A stretch of DNA of 64,000 nt from Eriocheir sinensis (taxonomy: Eukaryota; Arthropoda; Malacostraca; Decapoda; Varunidae): positions 2,501-66,500 of the forward strand of contig NW_026110787.1 in assembly GCF_024679095.1 (NCBI RefSeq), in the 5' to 3' direction. How positions within the stretch are numbered: the stretch's first letter is position 1; every line of letters begins with the position of its first letter. The position numbers and the translations under genes were made by a program. The notes under the pieces are model-generated. The model saw nothing but the letters and a program-made list of their open reading frames with translations. It searched no databases and was not told the DNA's origin. Positions 12,614 through 24,984 of this stretch are shown here, in pieces.

Positions 12614-13551
12614 TTGCTCTCTCTAATCTTTACTTTAGTTTTTTAGTCTTTTTCTAAACACATGTTTGGTATAAGATTGTGCTACATGGTGTGGGAGAGC
12701 GTTCCATAGCCTGGGGCCTTGGACTGGGAGCGAACGTGTCCCGCAGTGTGTGTTGGTGTGGGTAACATGTAGGTTGCAGCAACACCAAAAATGGTCTTCT
12801 TGTCCATTTTGAGCCAGTTCAGTTGTGTAATAAAAGAGGTGGCGTGGTCACACCTCCTCGCTCCCCCAATTCATATCTTTGCCGCAAAGTTCTGTAGTTA
12901 TTTGTAGTGCCGTACACTGGTAGACAATAATTAATGATATTTAGAGGAAGGGAATTCCTTTTGTATGTATTATATTATCAAATTTATATTTAATTATGGT
13001 TGTAAATAGTAGAGTTGCAATGTCTTTCTTGTGGATTTCGTTTATATGTATGTTAAACGTCAAGTGGGAGTCCATATAAACGCCAAGATTCTTGATATAT
13101 TTGCTAGGAGTGATGGGAGTGCTGCCAAAGATGAGAGTGGTGTTTTGGGGAATTTGTTCAATGCTTGACCACGTCCACACTGTGTTTTATTAGTATTCAG
13201 CAATAGACCGTTTTTATTATAGTACTCCCTGGCCAGTGTGAAGGTCTCTTGTGCCGCCATGATGGGGTCAGGCAGCGTATTATTTGTGTCAGTGTTCTCG
13301 GGCTGGGTGTCGTCTGCGTACTGTACCATCGCGCGTCTATGCATCGTTTCAGCGAGGTCTTTGACAAAAATGATGAAAGAATTGCCCCTAATATTGATCC
13401 CTGCGGAACTCCGTATTGTATTGGTGCAGTCGTAGACGTGGTACTATTGACTTTCACTTTTTTACCTTGAGCAGTTTATATTAAGATATCGTGTTTTATG
13501 CTACTGAAGGCTTTTGATAGGTCGCACAATGTTATAAGCAATAGTTTCTTC

Positions 13552-14106
13552 TCATCCATATTTCTGCATGTTATTTGTAACCGTGGTAAGGGCGGTCTCT
13601 GTTGAAAGTTTAGGTCTGAAGCCGTGTTGAGTGTTAGAGAGAAGCTTCTTGGACTCTAGGAAGGTGGTCATCTGTTGGACTACAGTTTTCTCTAATATCT
13701 CTGAGAGAATGGGTAACAGTGATATTGGGCGATAATTGTTTACGTTCCCCCAGCCTCTGTTTTTATAGATAGGTATGACGGTCGCGTGTTTCCACATGGT
13801 AGGGAATTTTCCAGTAACAATCGATGTGTTGATGATTGTAGTAATGTATGTGATCGTAACGGGTAGGGAATCTTGGATGTACCGAAGTGTAATCCCATCT
13901 GAACCGGCTGAGTTAGTGTTCTTTAGGTTTTTAATAGTTAATATGACTGTGTTCATGTCTGCTGGGCCGGCCCTGAAAAGATGAGTGTGGTTTACATCTT
14001 GTTGGGGTATAATACGGTTTTGATTTGTTATATTGAGATTGTTTTGCATTGTTAGGAAGGCGCGTTCCCCCACGTTAACAAACAGAACAGTGGATTTATC
14101 CGGCAT
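13552..14106 (-). pseudogene. LINE ORF2 fragment, RT finger region
   Basis: 184 open codons with AGSDGITLRYIQD, KHATVIPIYKNRG and NNYRPISLLP blocks, the N-terminal third of a non-LTR RT. It continues out of frame downstream into the YADD box. Confidence 0.8.
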
Positions 14107-14214
14107 TTCACGTTCGTTTTGAAGTTATTGTTATTAGTTTCTTTTTTGCTGGGTTGATGTCTTGTATTATTTTCCATGTGGCCGCTGAATTGCCTCTACC
14201 GTCGTAGATTTTTC

Positions 14215-14805
14215 TCAGTAATATGATTGTTCAGCTTTACGCAGCAGTGACTTTACTATATTGCGTCGGTGTTTATATAGCTCTAGTAACTCAGCATTAT
14301 TACGATTTTGTCTCAGGCGCGCTTGAAGGGTGTTTCGTGTTGACTTAGCTGAGCGAATTTCGTCGTTTATCCAGGGGTCAAAAGGCTTATTTATTTCTTT
14401 GGTGAAAAAGGCGCATTGTTCCAGGCAGTTTGAGAGTACAGACGTGAGGGAGTGTACCTGGATGTCTACGTTGTCTGTAGAGGAAATTTCCTTTAGAGCG
14501 GGAGCAGCGCCTATTAAGCCATCACAGGACAGCTCTTTGCTGTGAGCCCCGAGATGACGAAAAGTTCTCATTCCCGGCTTGCGTTTAGGTTTGGTAATTT
14601 TAACCGTTGCTGTTATATGGTCACGGTCTGCTATAGTGTTAGGTATTATGTCTTTGTGTATTATTGCGTCATGTTTGTTAGTAACAATGATGTCTAGAAG
14701 TGTGGCTGACAGAGGGGTGACACGGGTGTCAATAATCTGGTGTAATTTATTTATACATATTATGGTACCGAGTTTGTTGCTGGTAGGTATATAGTAAAGC
14801 ATCAT
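14215..14805 (-). pseudogene. LINE ORF2 fragment, endonuclease-RT linker
   Basis: 196 open codons including LLDIIVTNK and ADRDHITATVKI, the last endonuclease blocks, and the basic linker before RT. Same element as 13552-14106. Confidence 0.7.
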
Positions 14806-14964
14806 TTAAGGCACCGAGCATATAAAACTTTTGCTCTTCAGGCACATAATCTCAAGGTCTCGTGTATATATTCAAAGGTTTGTTGAGACGCTGAGGGTAA
14901 TTTTCTACAATGTACACTGATCCAGATGTCTTCAGTACCATTAGGCCTAGCAAGGTCACGCCTA

Positions 14965-14968
<4 letters not shown>

Positions 14969-15008
<40 letters not shown>
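14969..15008. repeat. (GA)n microsatellite
   Basis: 20 ga units. Confidence 0.95.
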
Positions 15009-15011
<3 letters not shown>

Positions 15012-15126
15012 GTGTGTGTGGGTGTTGAAAGGTGGGGGAGTAGATAGATAGATAGATGTTGGTAATGACAACAATATCAACTAACTAAAGCATTACGAAA
15101 GCATTATATCTATAAAAAAAAAAAAT

Positions 15127-15128
<2 letters not shown>

Positions 15129-15188
<60 letters not shown>
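15129..15188. repeat. (CT)n microsatellite
   Basis: 30 ct units. Confidence 0.95.
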
Positions 15189-15189
<1 letters not shown>

Positions 15190-15191
<2 letters not shown>

Positions 15192-15522
15192 AAACAATGA
15201 GGGAAATCAGACGCAAAGAGGGAAACGCATGCCGCGTCAGAACACTCGGCCGGCTCCTGCCATCCCAGACTCGACAAATGCAGCCTTTGCGCCGTCACGG
15301 TGTTTACGATTAATTTAATATTCCCGTCTGGAGTTGCTCTGCGTTGTCTGGAGTTCTCGCCCTCCCCTGCCTCAGCGGTGCTTGGGAGCGTCGGGGAGCC
15401 CAAGGCCTCTCTGGCGAGCGCCACAGGGCTCAGGGGTTCCGGCAGGGTGTCTCGGCTCCCTCGGGGCGTCCATGGCGGTACCGGAGATCCCGAGTGTCCA
15501 GGGGCGTGGGGAGGGGAGTGCG
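15190..15522. other. GC-rich unique DNA, no gene recognised
   Basis: 15345-15520 is strongly GC-rich with several open but unrecognisable frames; a small CpG-rich patch. Confidence 0.4.
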
Positions 15523-16200
15523 TTTGGTGCTGTGTGTTGGTATGGGCGGGTCTTTTCTGGGGTGAAGGAGACTCATTCGTATCAGCACACAGCACCAAGG
15601 AAGGGCGATTTCTGAACAACTCCACCAAAGGGATATTACAGGTGAAAAACACCGAAAATAAGGAGAATACACTAAAGCAACATCAGAAATAGGATAACAC
15701 TGGAACGGAATTCCAGGAAATAGATATGACGGTAGCACGCCATGAGAAAAATGAAAAAAATAAAACGAAAACACACCCAAATTCAGCATGAAGGCCCTTG
15801 GTGCCGTGTATTGGTGCGGGAGAGCCTTCACTGGGGTGATGGAGACTCGGCTGTAGCAAGATACGGCACCAGGTGGAGGCGATGTAGATACTCTACACAA
15901 CACTGTCACACGACACATGAAGAAAAACAACATTGGAGACAGGATAATGCAGAAAAGGAATACCAGGAAAAAAAAAATCAGATACAAAACACAACATTAA
16001 CAAAATAACAACTAGGATTTAGGACTTTGGTGTGGCATGCTGGTACGGGTAAGCCTTCTCTGGGGTGAAGGAGACTCAGCTGTAGCAGGATACCGCATTA
16101 AGGAAAGGCGATGTAGATACCCTACACCACACTGTCACGCGGGAAATAAAGAAAAATAACACCGGAGACGGAATAATACGGAAGAAAAGGAAAAGGATCA
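15523..16200 (+). repeat. Three diverged copies of a ~230-275 bp repeat with a conserved hairpin
   Basis: Copies are anchored by tggggtgaaggagact-like words at 15557, 15831 and 16060. Each begins with a ~75 nt inverted repeat: copy 1 pairs 15524-15536 with 15586-15598 (13 perfect pairs); copy 2 pairs 15799-15809 with 15861-15871 (one G.U); copy 3 pairs 16027-16038 with about 16089-16100 using several G.U pairs. An inner CCTTC/GAAGG-type stem is present in copies 2 and 3. It could be a structured RNA-derived repeat, or chance plus C-to-T decay. Confidence 0.6.
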
Positions 16201-16244
16201 CATAGAAACACAACATCAATAAAGGGAAAACAACAACAAGGGGA

Positions 16245-17205
16245 CTCGTCTTTTAGTTTGAGGAACATAACAGGATTTAAGTTTAAGCAACAACAAAGGA
16301 TTTAAGTTTAAGGAACAATAAAGGATTTAAGGATCAAAAAAATATTTCAGTTCAAGGAACAAAAAAGGATTTCAATTAAAGGAACAAAAAAGGATTTAAG
16401 TTTACGGAGCAAAAAGGATTGAAGGGATGATAGAGGATTTAACTTTACGAAGTAAAAAAGGATTTAAGTTTACGGAGCAAAAAAAAGATCAAAAAAGGAC
16501 TTAAGTTTACGGAACAAAAAAGGATTTAAGGAACGAAAGATGATTTATCTTTACGAAGTAAAAAAGGATTTAAGTGTACGGAACAAAAAAGGAGTTAAGG
16601 AACGAAAGATGATTTAAGTTTAAGGAACAAAAGTTAAAGAACAAAAAAAGGATTTAAGCTTACGGAGCAATAAAGGATTTAAGGAACGAAAGAGGATTTA
16701 AGTTTGAGGAACAAAAAAAGATTTAAGTTTAAGGAACAAAAAAGGATTTAAGTTTACGGAGCAAAAAAGGATTTAAGGAACGAAAGAGGATTTAAGCTTA
16801 AGGAACAAAGAAAGTATTTAAGTTCAAGGAACAAAATAGGATTTAATTTTAAGTAACAAAATAAAGGCTTTAAGTTTAAGGAACAGAAAAAAGATTTAAG
16901 TTTACGGAGCAAAACATGATTTAAGGAACAAAAAAGGATTCAAGTCTACGGAGCAAAAAATGATTTATGAAACGAAAGAGGATTTAAGTTTAAGGAACAA
17001 AATAAAGGATTTAAGGAACAAAAAGGATTTAAGTTTAAGGAACAAAATAAAGGATTTAAAGAACAAAAAGGATTTAAGTTTAAGGAATAAAAAGGATTTA
17101 AGATTAAGGAACAAAAAGGATTTAAGATTAAGGAACAAAACGGATTTAAGTTTAAGGAGCAAAAAGGATTTAAGTTTAAGGAACAAAAAAAAGATTTAAA
17201 AAGTC
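16245..17205. repeat. Tandem array of a ~26 bp unit (GGATTTAAGTTTAAGGAACAAAAAA)
   Basis: About 35 variants of aaggatttaagtttaaggaacaaaaa over 960 bp, most regular at the right end (17000-17190), where the frame reads as repeated DLSLRNKK. No protein is supported. Confidence 0.9.
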
Positions 17206-17364
17206 GTGGAAATGAGTGAAGTAATAAAGATAAGAGAGAAGAGGAGATGGGAAAAAGGTTCAGAAGAGGAGGAATTGATCAAGAGGAGGAGGGGAAGAAG
17301 GAAGATCAAAGGAAGGAGAGGGGAGAAATATGATAAAGAATAGAAAAGCTGTGGAAGTGGTGTC
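17206..17364. other. Purine-rich spacer
   Basis: gaggaggaagaag-type sequence; nothing else seen. Confidence 0.5.
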
Positions 17365-18630
17365 TTGATAACTCCTCTAACCTCTTTTTCATCGATTTCT
17401 GCAACATTCGCGGTCCTCGTTCTAATTTTCATTCTGTGGAACACCGTCTCTCCTCCTCTAAACCTCACCTTCTCTTCCTCACCGAAACACAGGTTTCTGA
17501 GCCTTTTGACAACAATCTCTACTCTGTTCCCTCCTACTATCTCTATCCTAAATTTCAATCCAAAGCTGGATGTTGCGTCTACGTGGGCAACGACATCACT
17601 TGCTCTCGTGCCCACGACCTTGACTCTTCTGAATTTTCCACCATCTGGCTAAGACTTCATTGTTATTCTATTACTAAATACATATGTGCTGTTTATCTCT
17701 CACCTAACTCTACTAACTATGTAAAATTCTTTGACTATTTGAATTCTAAAGTGGAGCACATCTTGACCCACTCTCCCTTCGCTGAAATTTTCATCTTGGG
17801 AGATTTCAATGTTCACCACCAGCTTTGGCTTTCATCCTCTTTCACTGACCAACCTAGTGAACAAGCCTACAATTTTGCCCTCCTCAACGACCTGGAGCAG
17901 TTGGTTCAGCACTCTACACGTATTCCCGACCGTCTTGGAGACCGACCCATCATACTAGACCTCTTCCTTACCTCTAACCTTTCTGCTTACTCTGTTAAAC
18001 TGTTTTCTCCGCTGGGCTCCTCCGATCACGACCTTATTTCGGTATCCTGTCCTGTCGCTTCTGTACATCCTCTTGACCCACCGAAGAGGCGATGCTTTTG
18101 TTTTGTTTCAGCTCGGTGGGACGACCTGAGGGTGTACTTTTCCGATTTCCCGTGGAATGATTACTGCTTCCAGGAGAGAGACCCCTCTGTGTGTGCCCAG
18201 CGCATCACAGAGGTGATTGTCTCTGGAATGGAGGCATACATTCCACGTCCACTTACTTCCATGTACTCACGCTAAAAAGCCTTGGTTTAATCACGCTTGT
18301 TGTCGTGCTGTCAAACATAGACAGGCAGCTCACAAAAGATACCAGAGCTTTTGAACTCCCGCTAACCATGATCTTTACATTTCTGCCCAGAATCGTGCCA
18401 AATCTATTCTCCGACTTACCAAAAACGCCTTTATTGATAGAAAATGCCAAAACTTTGTTTTTTTTTTCTTCTAATTCTTCCCGGGACTTCTGGCATCTAG
18501 CCAAAAACATCTCCTCCAACTTCACTTCTTCCTTTTTCCCTCCTCTCCTTAGTCCTGACAGCAGCACTGCCGCCTCATCTATCTCTAAGGCTGAACTCTT
18601 CTCTCTAACCGTCTCTAAAAACTCCACTCT
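17365..18630 (+). mobile_element. Jockey-like LINE J1, 5' segment
   Basis: The 5' part of a non-LTR element split by the 6.6 kb insertion at 18631-25278; it resumes at 25279. It starts at cttgataactcct, shared with copy J2 at 20214, and runs through the AP endonuclease and the linker up to aactccactct. Uninterrupted relatives read straight from that word into ggacgattct (see 53730), which proves the split. Confidence 0.88.
17436..18275 (+). pseudogene. LINE J1 endonuclease domain
   Basis: 279 open codons of an apurinic/apyrimidinic-type endonuclease. Visible catalytic blocks: LLFLTETQV (catalytic Glu), [10 protein letters not shown] and [10 protein letters not shown] (the terminal SDH motif). 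The N-terminal start is in another frame (NIRGPRSN near 17400) and the frame closes before the RT linker, so the copy is defective. Confidence 0.8.
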
Positions 18631-18930
18631 TAGTCTGGTGGAATTACACTTAACCATGCAATGCAACATATACAATGTGTTATGGCATTTTATGATGTAT
18701 TAGGGTCTACTGATCATAAATCAGCCATATGCCAAGCTGGCTTGCTTGAGGATTTTTTTTATTGATAAAAATCCAAGTTAGCTGCTGTCAATTACCAATT
18801 TGTAGCTTATCATCATAACTTTTTTTTTAATATTCTACCTAGGAATGTAATTTTGGTGGCTAATTATAGGTTTTGGGGGTCAATGAAATCATTGGAAGGG
18901 TTATTTTTTAATTCATGAACTAATTTTCAT
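18631..18930. repeat. Left terminal inverted repeat
   Basis: Matches the reverse complement of 24985-25278. Best blocks: gtattagggtctact (18697-18711) and gccaagctggc (18731-18741), paired with 25187-25201 and 25157-25167. Confidence 0.8.
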
Positions 18931-19085
18931 GTAAAAGTCATAATCCCATGACCATTCTTGTATTTACATGGTGTCGTGCAAACACACATTTATACAACAA
19001 GCAGTGATTCCTATCAAATTCTTCACCACTGGTATTTTACCCGCAATACAAAAGCATTAACAATTATAGTCAATCTCAAAATCAT

Positions 19086-19858
19086 CTACATCGACGGCAG
19101 TGACAGTGTTGGAATTTTTGCAGAGTCCGCAACATGACATTTACAGAATACTGAACAAGAAAGATGGGCAGTTAAACAACTGCACCTAGCAGTAGAACAT
19201 GAAGAACATGCACATTTGATCATTTTCAGTACATGCAAAGGTGCTGGTGATACATCTAAAGGCATGACAACAAGAGTACACATTTGTGCATCGATGTCCA
19301 TGGTCCACCCGTAGTGAGCAGGGTTGAGCTGTGGAGGGTCCTTATCCATGTAAGACCTCCAAATGGCAGTTTGAAGATGTGCCCTGAATACGTGTTTTTC
19401 GAAGCATTCAGAGGTAGGTGGAAGAGTTCGTAGTTCAGGTGCCGCATTCATCTTGTGGTTTCCCATCTTGAAGGTCCAGACTTTGTTCCTGAGAGCTGTC
19501 ATGCTTGTTTCTTGAGGAAACCCATAACAAGCAGCAATGATCTTTGTCGCTTCAATGACCACATGATCGATGGGTTCCTCAACGCAACCCAGTTTCCTCA
19601 AGGTAAGTCCAGATTTGAGGTCTTTCACTGCTGTAGCTTTTCCATTCCAGAACATGTACGACACAGTGCCACAACCGGTAACGCAGTGAACAGGCAATAG
19701 ATCCTGAAGGATGTCGACATGCTTTTCGACAGTGGCCAGTTAGCATAGGATATTGAGAGACTTGTCCCACACATCACTAATTCACAAGTGAGATGGTTTT
19801 CATGATATGCATGAAGCAGCAAAACAAAAATGTCTGTGTCACCTGCCAAGACAGTGAT
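19086..19858 (-). pseudogene. C-terminal part of the TIR-element protein (DTD motif, TGC block, CXC domain)
   Basis: Minus-strand continuation of the gene at 23090-24838. Just inside the J2 junction it reads RITVLAGDTDIFVLLLHAY, the second acidic cluster of a FEN/XPG-type nuclease. After frame changes come HCVTGCGTVSYMFW and a long C-terminal region (ELRTLPPTSECFEKHVFRA). It ends in a cysteine-rich CXC domain (KCACSSCSTARCSC... SCSVFCKC), the tesmin/TSO1-type zinc-binding DNA-binding fold. Nuclease plus CXC DNA-binding domain suits a transposase-like protein, but activity is not shown. At least two frameshifts lie near 19690-19760. Confidence 0.7.
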
Positions 19859-19859
19859 T

Positions 19860-22800
19860 CGAGTCTTTCCAGGAGTAGGTAGGAAGACACCTACCGAACG
19901 GGCGCAAGCCACTCCAGTGAGGTATATATGGGAGGTGAGAAGGGAGCTGAAGCCCTCCAAAGACCCTTCCCATGTCCTCACTAACCGTTTCCCTATTGTC
20001 TCATCAACACCGGAGTGTAGCTCAGCATGCTCTCTAAAGACAGACCCTCTCTCTATCCACACCACACTACATTCACACAACATACACACCTTTTCCCAAA
20101 ATTTAAATTTCAAAATGGCACACCTACTGCATGCCTCGGAGTCCCCGCCTGGGGGGGGGCACAAATTCCCCCTGGGAGGACTCCCCTTCTGGCTGCCGAC
20201 CCGAGAGGCGCCTTGATAACTCCTCGAACCTCTTTCTTCTCAATTTCTGCAACATTCGCGGTCTTCGCTCTAATTTTCATTCTGTGGAACACCATCTCTC
20301 TTCCTCTAAACTTCACCTTCTCTTTCTCACCGAAACACAGGTTTCTGAGGCTACTGACAGCAATCTCTACTCTGTTCCCTCCTATTATCTCTATCCTAAA
20401 TTTCATTCCAAAGCTGGATGTTGCGCCTACGTGCGCAACGACATCACTTGCTCTCGTGCCCACAACCTTGATTCTTCAGAATTTTCCACCATCTGGCTAA
20501 GACTTCATTGTCATTCTATTACTAAATACATGTGTGCTGTTTACCTCTCACCTAACTCAACTATCTATGTAAAATTCTTTGACTATTTGAACTCTAAAGT
20601 GGAGCACATCTAGACCCACTCTCCCTTCGCTGAAATCTCCATCCTAGGAGATTTCAACGTCCTACCAGCTTTGGCTTTCATCTTCTTTCACTGACCAGCC
20701 TGGTGAACAAGCCTACAACTTTGCTATCCTCAACGACCTAGAGCACTTGGTCCAGCACCATACACGTATTCCCGACCGTCTTGGAGACAGGCCCAACATT
20801 CTATACCTCTTCCTTACTTCAAACCCTTCTGCTTATTCTGTCAAACTGTTCCCTCCCTTTGGCTCCTCCGATCACAATCTTATTTCTGTATCCTGTCCTA
20901 TCGTTCCTGTACACCCTCTGGACCCGCCGAAGAGGCGATGCTTCTGGCATTTTGTTTCACCTCGGTGGGACGACCTGAGGATGTACTTTTCCGATTTCCC
21001 GTGGAATGATTACTGCTTCCATGATGGAGACCCCTCTGTGTGTGATCAGCGCATCACAGATGTGATTGTCTCTGGAATGGAGGCATACATTCCACGTACT
21101 CTGTACTCCTCACGCTAAAAGCCTTGGTTTAATCACGCTTGTTCTCGTGCTGTCAGTTATAGAGAGGCAGCTCAAAAAAGGTACCAGAGCCTTCAAACTA
21201 ATGCTAACTACGAACTTTACATTTCTGCCCGGAATCGTGCCAAATCTATTATCCGACTAACTAAAAACTCTTTCATTAATAGAAAATGCCAAAACCTTGC
21301 TTTCTCTAACTCTTCCCGTGACTTCTGGCATCTAGCCAAAAACATTTCCTCCAACTTCACTTCTTCATCTTTCCCTCCACTCCTCAGTCCTGACGGCAAC
21401 ACTGCCGTCTCATCTATCTCTAAGGCTGAACTCTTCTCTCAAACTTTTTATTAGAACTCCACTCTTCAAAATGATGTTTTCTATGCCCTCTCTGGCCTCA
21501 ATCCTCAGAAGGCTTATAAACCTGATGGAGTGCCTCCTATTGTCCTTAGAAACTGTGCCACCGGGCTGTCACCCTGCCTGGTCAAACTGTTTCGCCTCTG
21601 CCTGTCAACATATACCTTTCCCTCCTGCTGGAATTATGCCTTCATACAGCCTGTACCTAAGAAGGGTGACCGTTCCAATCCCTCTATCTAAATCTTTTGA
21701 ATCAATCCTTAACCGGAAGATTCAAAAGCACCTTTCCACTTCTGACCTTCTATATGATCGCCAGTATGGGTTCCGCAAGGGGCGTTCTACTGGTGATCTC
21801 CTTGCCTTCCTAAATGACTCTTGGTCATCCTCTCTTAGCCGTTTCGGTGAAACCTTTCCTATTGCGCTGGACATCTCAAAAGCTTTTGATAGGGTCTGGC
21901 ACAAATCTTTGCTTTCCAAACTACACTCCTACGGTTTATATCCCTCTCTCTGTACCTTTATCTCCAGTTTCCTTTCTGTCTGTTCTATTTCTGCTGTGGT
22001 AGACAGTCACTGTTCTTCCCCTAATCCTATTAACAGTGGTGTCCCACAGGGTTCTGTCCTATCTCCCACTCTCTTTGTCTTGTTCATTGATGATCTTCTT
22101 TCCAAAACGATCTGTCCTATCCATTTTTACGCCGATGACTCCAGTCTGCATTACTCAACTTCTTTTAATAGTAGACCCACCATGCATGAGCTTAACGATT
22201 CAAGGCTGGAGGCAACAGAACGCTTAGCCTCAGAGCTTACTATTATTTCCGATTGGGGCAAGAGGAACCTGGTGTCCTTCATCGCCTCAAAAACACAGTT
22301 TTTCCACCTATCTACTCGACACAATCTTCCAAACAACTATCCACTATTCTTTGACAATACTCAGCTATCACCTTCCTCAACACTAAACATCCTCGGTCTA
22401 TCCTTAACTCAAAATCTCAACTGGAAACTTCATATATCATCTCTTACTAAATCAGCTTCCTCGAGGCTGGGCGTTCTGTACCGTCTCCGCCAGTTCTTCT
22501 CCTCCGCACAGATGCTATCCATTTACAGGGGCCTTGTCCGCCCTCGTATGGAGTATGCATCTCATATGTGTGTGTGTGTGGGGGGGGGGGGGGGGTCCAC
22601 TCACACAGGTCTCCTTGACAGAGTGGAGTCAAAGGCTCTTCGTCTCATCAGCTCTCCTCCTCATACTGATAGTCTTTTACCTCTCAAATTCCCCCGCCAT
22701 GTTGCCTCTCTTTCTATCTTCTATCGATATTTTCATGCTGACTGCTCTTCTGAACTTGCTAACTGCATGCCTCCCCTCCTCCCTCGGGGGCCGAGGGAGG

Positions 22801-23090
22801 ACTTTCTACTCATGCTCATCCCTATACTGTCCAAACCCCTTATGCAAAAGTCAACCAGCGCCTTTACTCCTCCCTCACGCTGGTAAACTCTGGAACAATC
22901 TTCCTGCATCTGTATTCCTTTCTGCCTACGACTTGAACTCTTTCAAGAGGAGGGCATCAGGACACCTTTCCTCCCGAAATTGACCTCTCGTTTTGGACAC
23001 TCCTTTGACCTATGTTCGGGAGCAGTGAGTAGCGGGATTTTTTTTAACTTTATTTACGCCCTTGAACTGTCTCCTTAGCTGTAAAAAAAA
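19860..23090 (+). mobile_element. Jockey-like LINE J2, nearly full length
   Basis: Inserted inside the coding region of the TIR element: host codons stop at about 23090 (HEEADVIIPQ) and resume at about 19858. About 350 bp of 5' leader precedes endonuclease frames (20131-20613, 20747-21118) and the RT (21471-22886). The 3' end is the family's conserved gagcagtgagtagcggg ... cccttgaactg ... poly-A. A g-run (22575-22594) disrupts the RT C-terminus. Confidence 0.88.
21471..22886 (+). pseudogene. LINE J2 reverse transcriptase
   Basis: 471 open codons. Motifs in order: an early frame shifted into KSFESILNRKIQ, DRQYGFRKGRSTGDLL, AFDRVWHKSLLSKL (motif A), NSGVPQGSVLSPTLF (motif B), FYADDSSLHYS (motif C), and a C-terminal RP(R)MEYASHM region broken by a Gly-rich insertion from the g-run. 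The first ~60 residues are not in the family frame, so the apparent ATG is not the true start. Confidence 0.8.
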
Positions 23091-24838
23091 ATTTAAAAAT
23101 TGTGGGATAATGACGTCTGCTTCCTCATGTGTTGTTCGGAGGTCAGTTCTAGCCTGAACTGCTCCATTGCTCACTTCCATGGGAATTGGGTCAGATCCGA
23201 TGACGACGAGTCTATATGCGCTGGACCCCTTCCCTTTCTGGTTACAAATGTAAAAGTAAATGAGGTGACACTTGTTTTCAGTTACTGTGAGACAAACCTT
23301 TTGTGGTGACAGCGGCGTGGATAATGACAACTGATACCTTCGGGAAACTTCTTTTCCTGGTCGCAATCTCCTGATGACTTCTTTTGTGCTCTTCTCGATA
23401 TACCTGTCAATCACCAGGTAAGTGTCAGCTTGACGAAGATAAACATCAAGATGCCTCAAGAAATGTTGGATGTACTCCTCATCTGTGCATTTATATGGCC
23501 ACTTTACCACCCAGAGAAAAGCACATCCATCTATCACAAATGTATTTGAAGGTGTCAATGGACGGGGTGGCATTTCTACCTGAAGTTTTGACTTCAATGA
23601 AGATTTGGAAGATGTAAGACGCATGTCGACAGTGTTCTCATCAGTATTCTATTCTATGACCTTTGCTGCTGTGTGCGCTGCAGACGATTTGAAACAAAGT
23701 ACCTCATCATATGTTGATGTCACACCAAAGCTATGGAAAGTTTTTATCAGGTTTTTGTCATGTGCGATGAGTCTTAAAGAAACACAAGTTACAGAAACAG
23801 CAGAAAGAAGAGCTAGGAATGCTGGACTGCATTCACAAAGAGCATCATCCAGGTTGCTTCGCTTGTCAAAAGTAGATCCGTCTCGTTTCATCTCTGCTGA
23901 TTCATTGGCTATTTTCTTTGCTAATTTATTAAGTGAATGATCCAGGTCCTCGTCACTTTCAGTAGCAAATATTTTGAATTTAATATTAATATTATTATTT
24001 AATATTAATAGATGCTTGGTTAAGGAAGATCAGTATGTTTGCTATTCCATTGCCAGATAACACCAACAGCTCGGGTAAAGTACCTGACAATCGCAATGCA
24101 ATGTTCTGCGTGAAAGTTTAGATCTCCCATGATACTGGTAGAGCTCATAAATTTCAGCTGAATTCCAGACTAGTGTGCGGTCATTCAACATTGTGTCAAC
24201 AACCGTCTGGGAGGCAGAATCTTGTGATTCGAACGTTTCTACTGCTACTGGTTTGTTGCACTTGAAGGATGAAAAAGTCCTCATGATACTGGCCATCGAT
24301 TGCATGAAGGTCGCTTGTAGCTTGCAGTACTCTAAATCCAACGTCTTCTGCACATATGTCATTCCGTTCACTACATATCTCAAGGATAGTTTCTTTGACT
24401 GACTTTTGTGACTTGCCCGATCTGCAGTTCTACAAAAGACAACCCTTCACCATCTGTCTGGATGTCGTGGATCAAATGGAAGACATTTTTCTCCACAGAA
24501 GATACAGTGCTCTCTAAAATTAAGGCAGCGTTCGGTAACACTTCTGCATCGCTTCGTCACAGGTTCAGCACTTGTTGGTGCAGGTTCTATCCTTGAGGCT
24601 TTGAAGACCGTTTAATATGATGTCTTGAGCTGCAGGTAGGGATGCAATTTTAGAGGCATCTGTAGGTTGTAGACCAAGGTTCATCACTGGGAAGATGTTC
24701 ATGCAGTCCATCTTTGCGGAGAATGCTTGCCTTTCTGAGACGTTCTACGCCCACACTACAAAAGCCACCACCACTATCCTGACTAAACCGTTTGCATGTA
24801 TAGTTCTTCAGAAAGCAGTCCTCATCATTCATCTTCAA
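23090..24838 (-). pseudogene. N-terminal and central part of the TIR-element protein
   Basis: Minus strand, several frames. From the N-terminus: a Cys-rich block near 24540-24480 (CLFCGEKC, then HPDRWRR), SDLHAIDGQYH, TLVWNSAEIYELYQYHG (24190-24140), SKLSRRTL, NLDDALCECSPAFLALLSAV (23830) and STYDEVLCFKSSAAH (23720-23680). Then NTFVIDGCAFLWVVKWP (23540; N-region Asp of FEN/PIN nucleases), VIDRYIEKSTKEV, VCLTVTENK and THEEADVII (23110; first acidic cluster of the I-region). I recognise the block order from a large multicopy invertebrate family of unnamed proteins. Multiple frameshifts make this copy inactive. Confidence 0.72.
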
Positions 24839-24984
24839 TAAAACTCCTCAGAAAAAAAAGGAAAGCAAGCATTATATACATCTATGTATATATTAGCACT
24901 TTATTCATAATTATTAGTGACCAAACCATAGACACACGCCTGTAGTCCAGTGTAAAATGCAATTTTTAGTGAACTCTGTGTTAA

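Larger units (their letters stand above)
12615..14830 (-). mobile_element. Non-LTR retrotransposon (LINE), 5'-truncated
   Basis: On the minus strand it starts in the endonuclease C-terminal region and linker (14805-14215), passes through the RT fingers (VNNYRPISLLPILSEILEK, about 13720), HGFRPKLSTETAL, the VPQGSILGAIL block (about 13420), an AMVQYADDTQ catalytic box (about 13340) and an RT C-terminal domain, and ends near 12615 with a LWN-like motif. Several frame changes show it is dead. I place it in the Jockey/CR1 superfamily but not a clade. Confidence 0.85.

Noticed and set aside
16245..17205. Tandem 26 bp units considered as a CRISPR array
   Set aside because: Units are contiguous without unique spacers, and the genome is eukaryotic.
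19625..20164. 179-codon minus-strand gene
   Set aside because: Half is antisense of the J2 leader; only the part below about 19870 belongs to the TIR-element gene.
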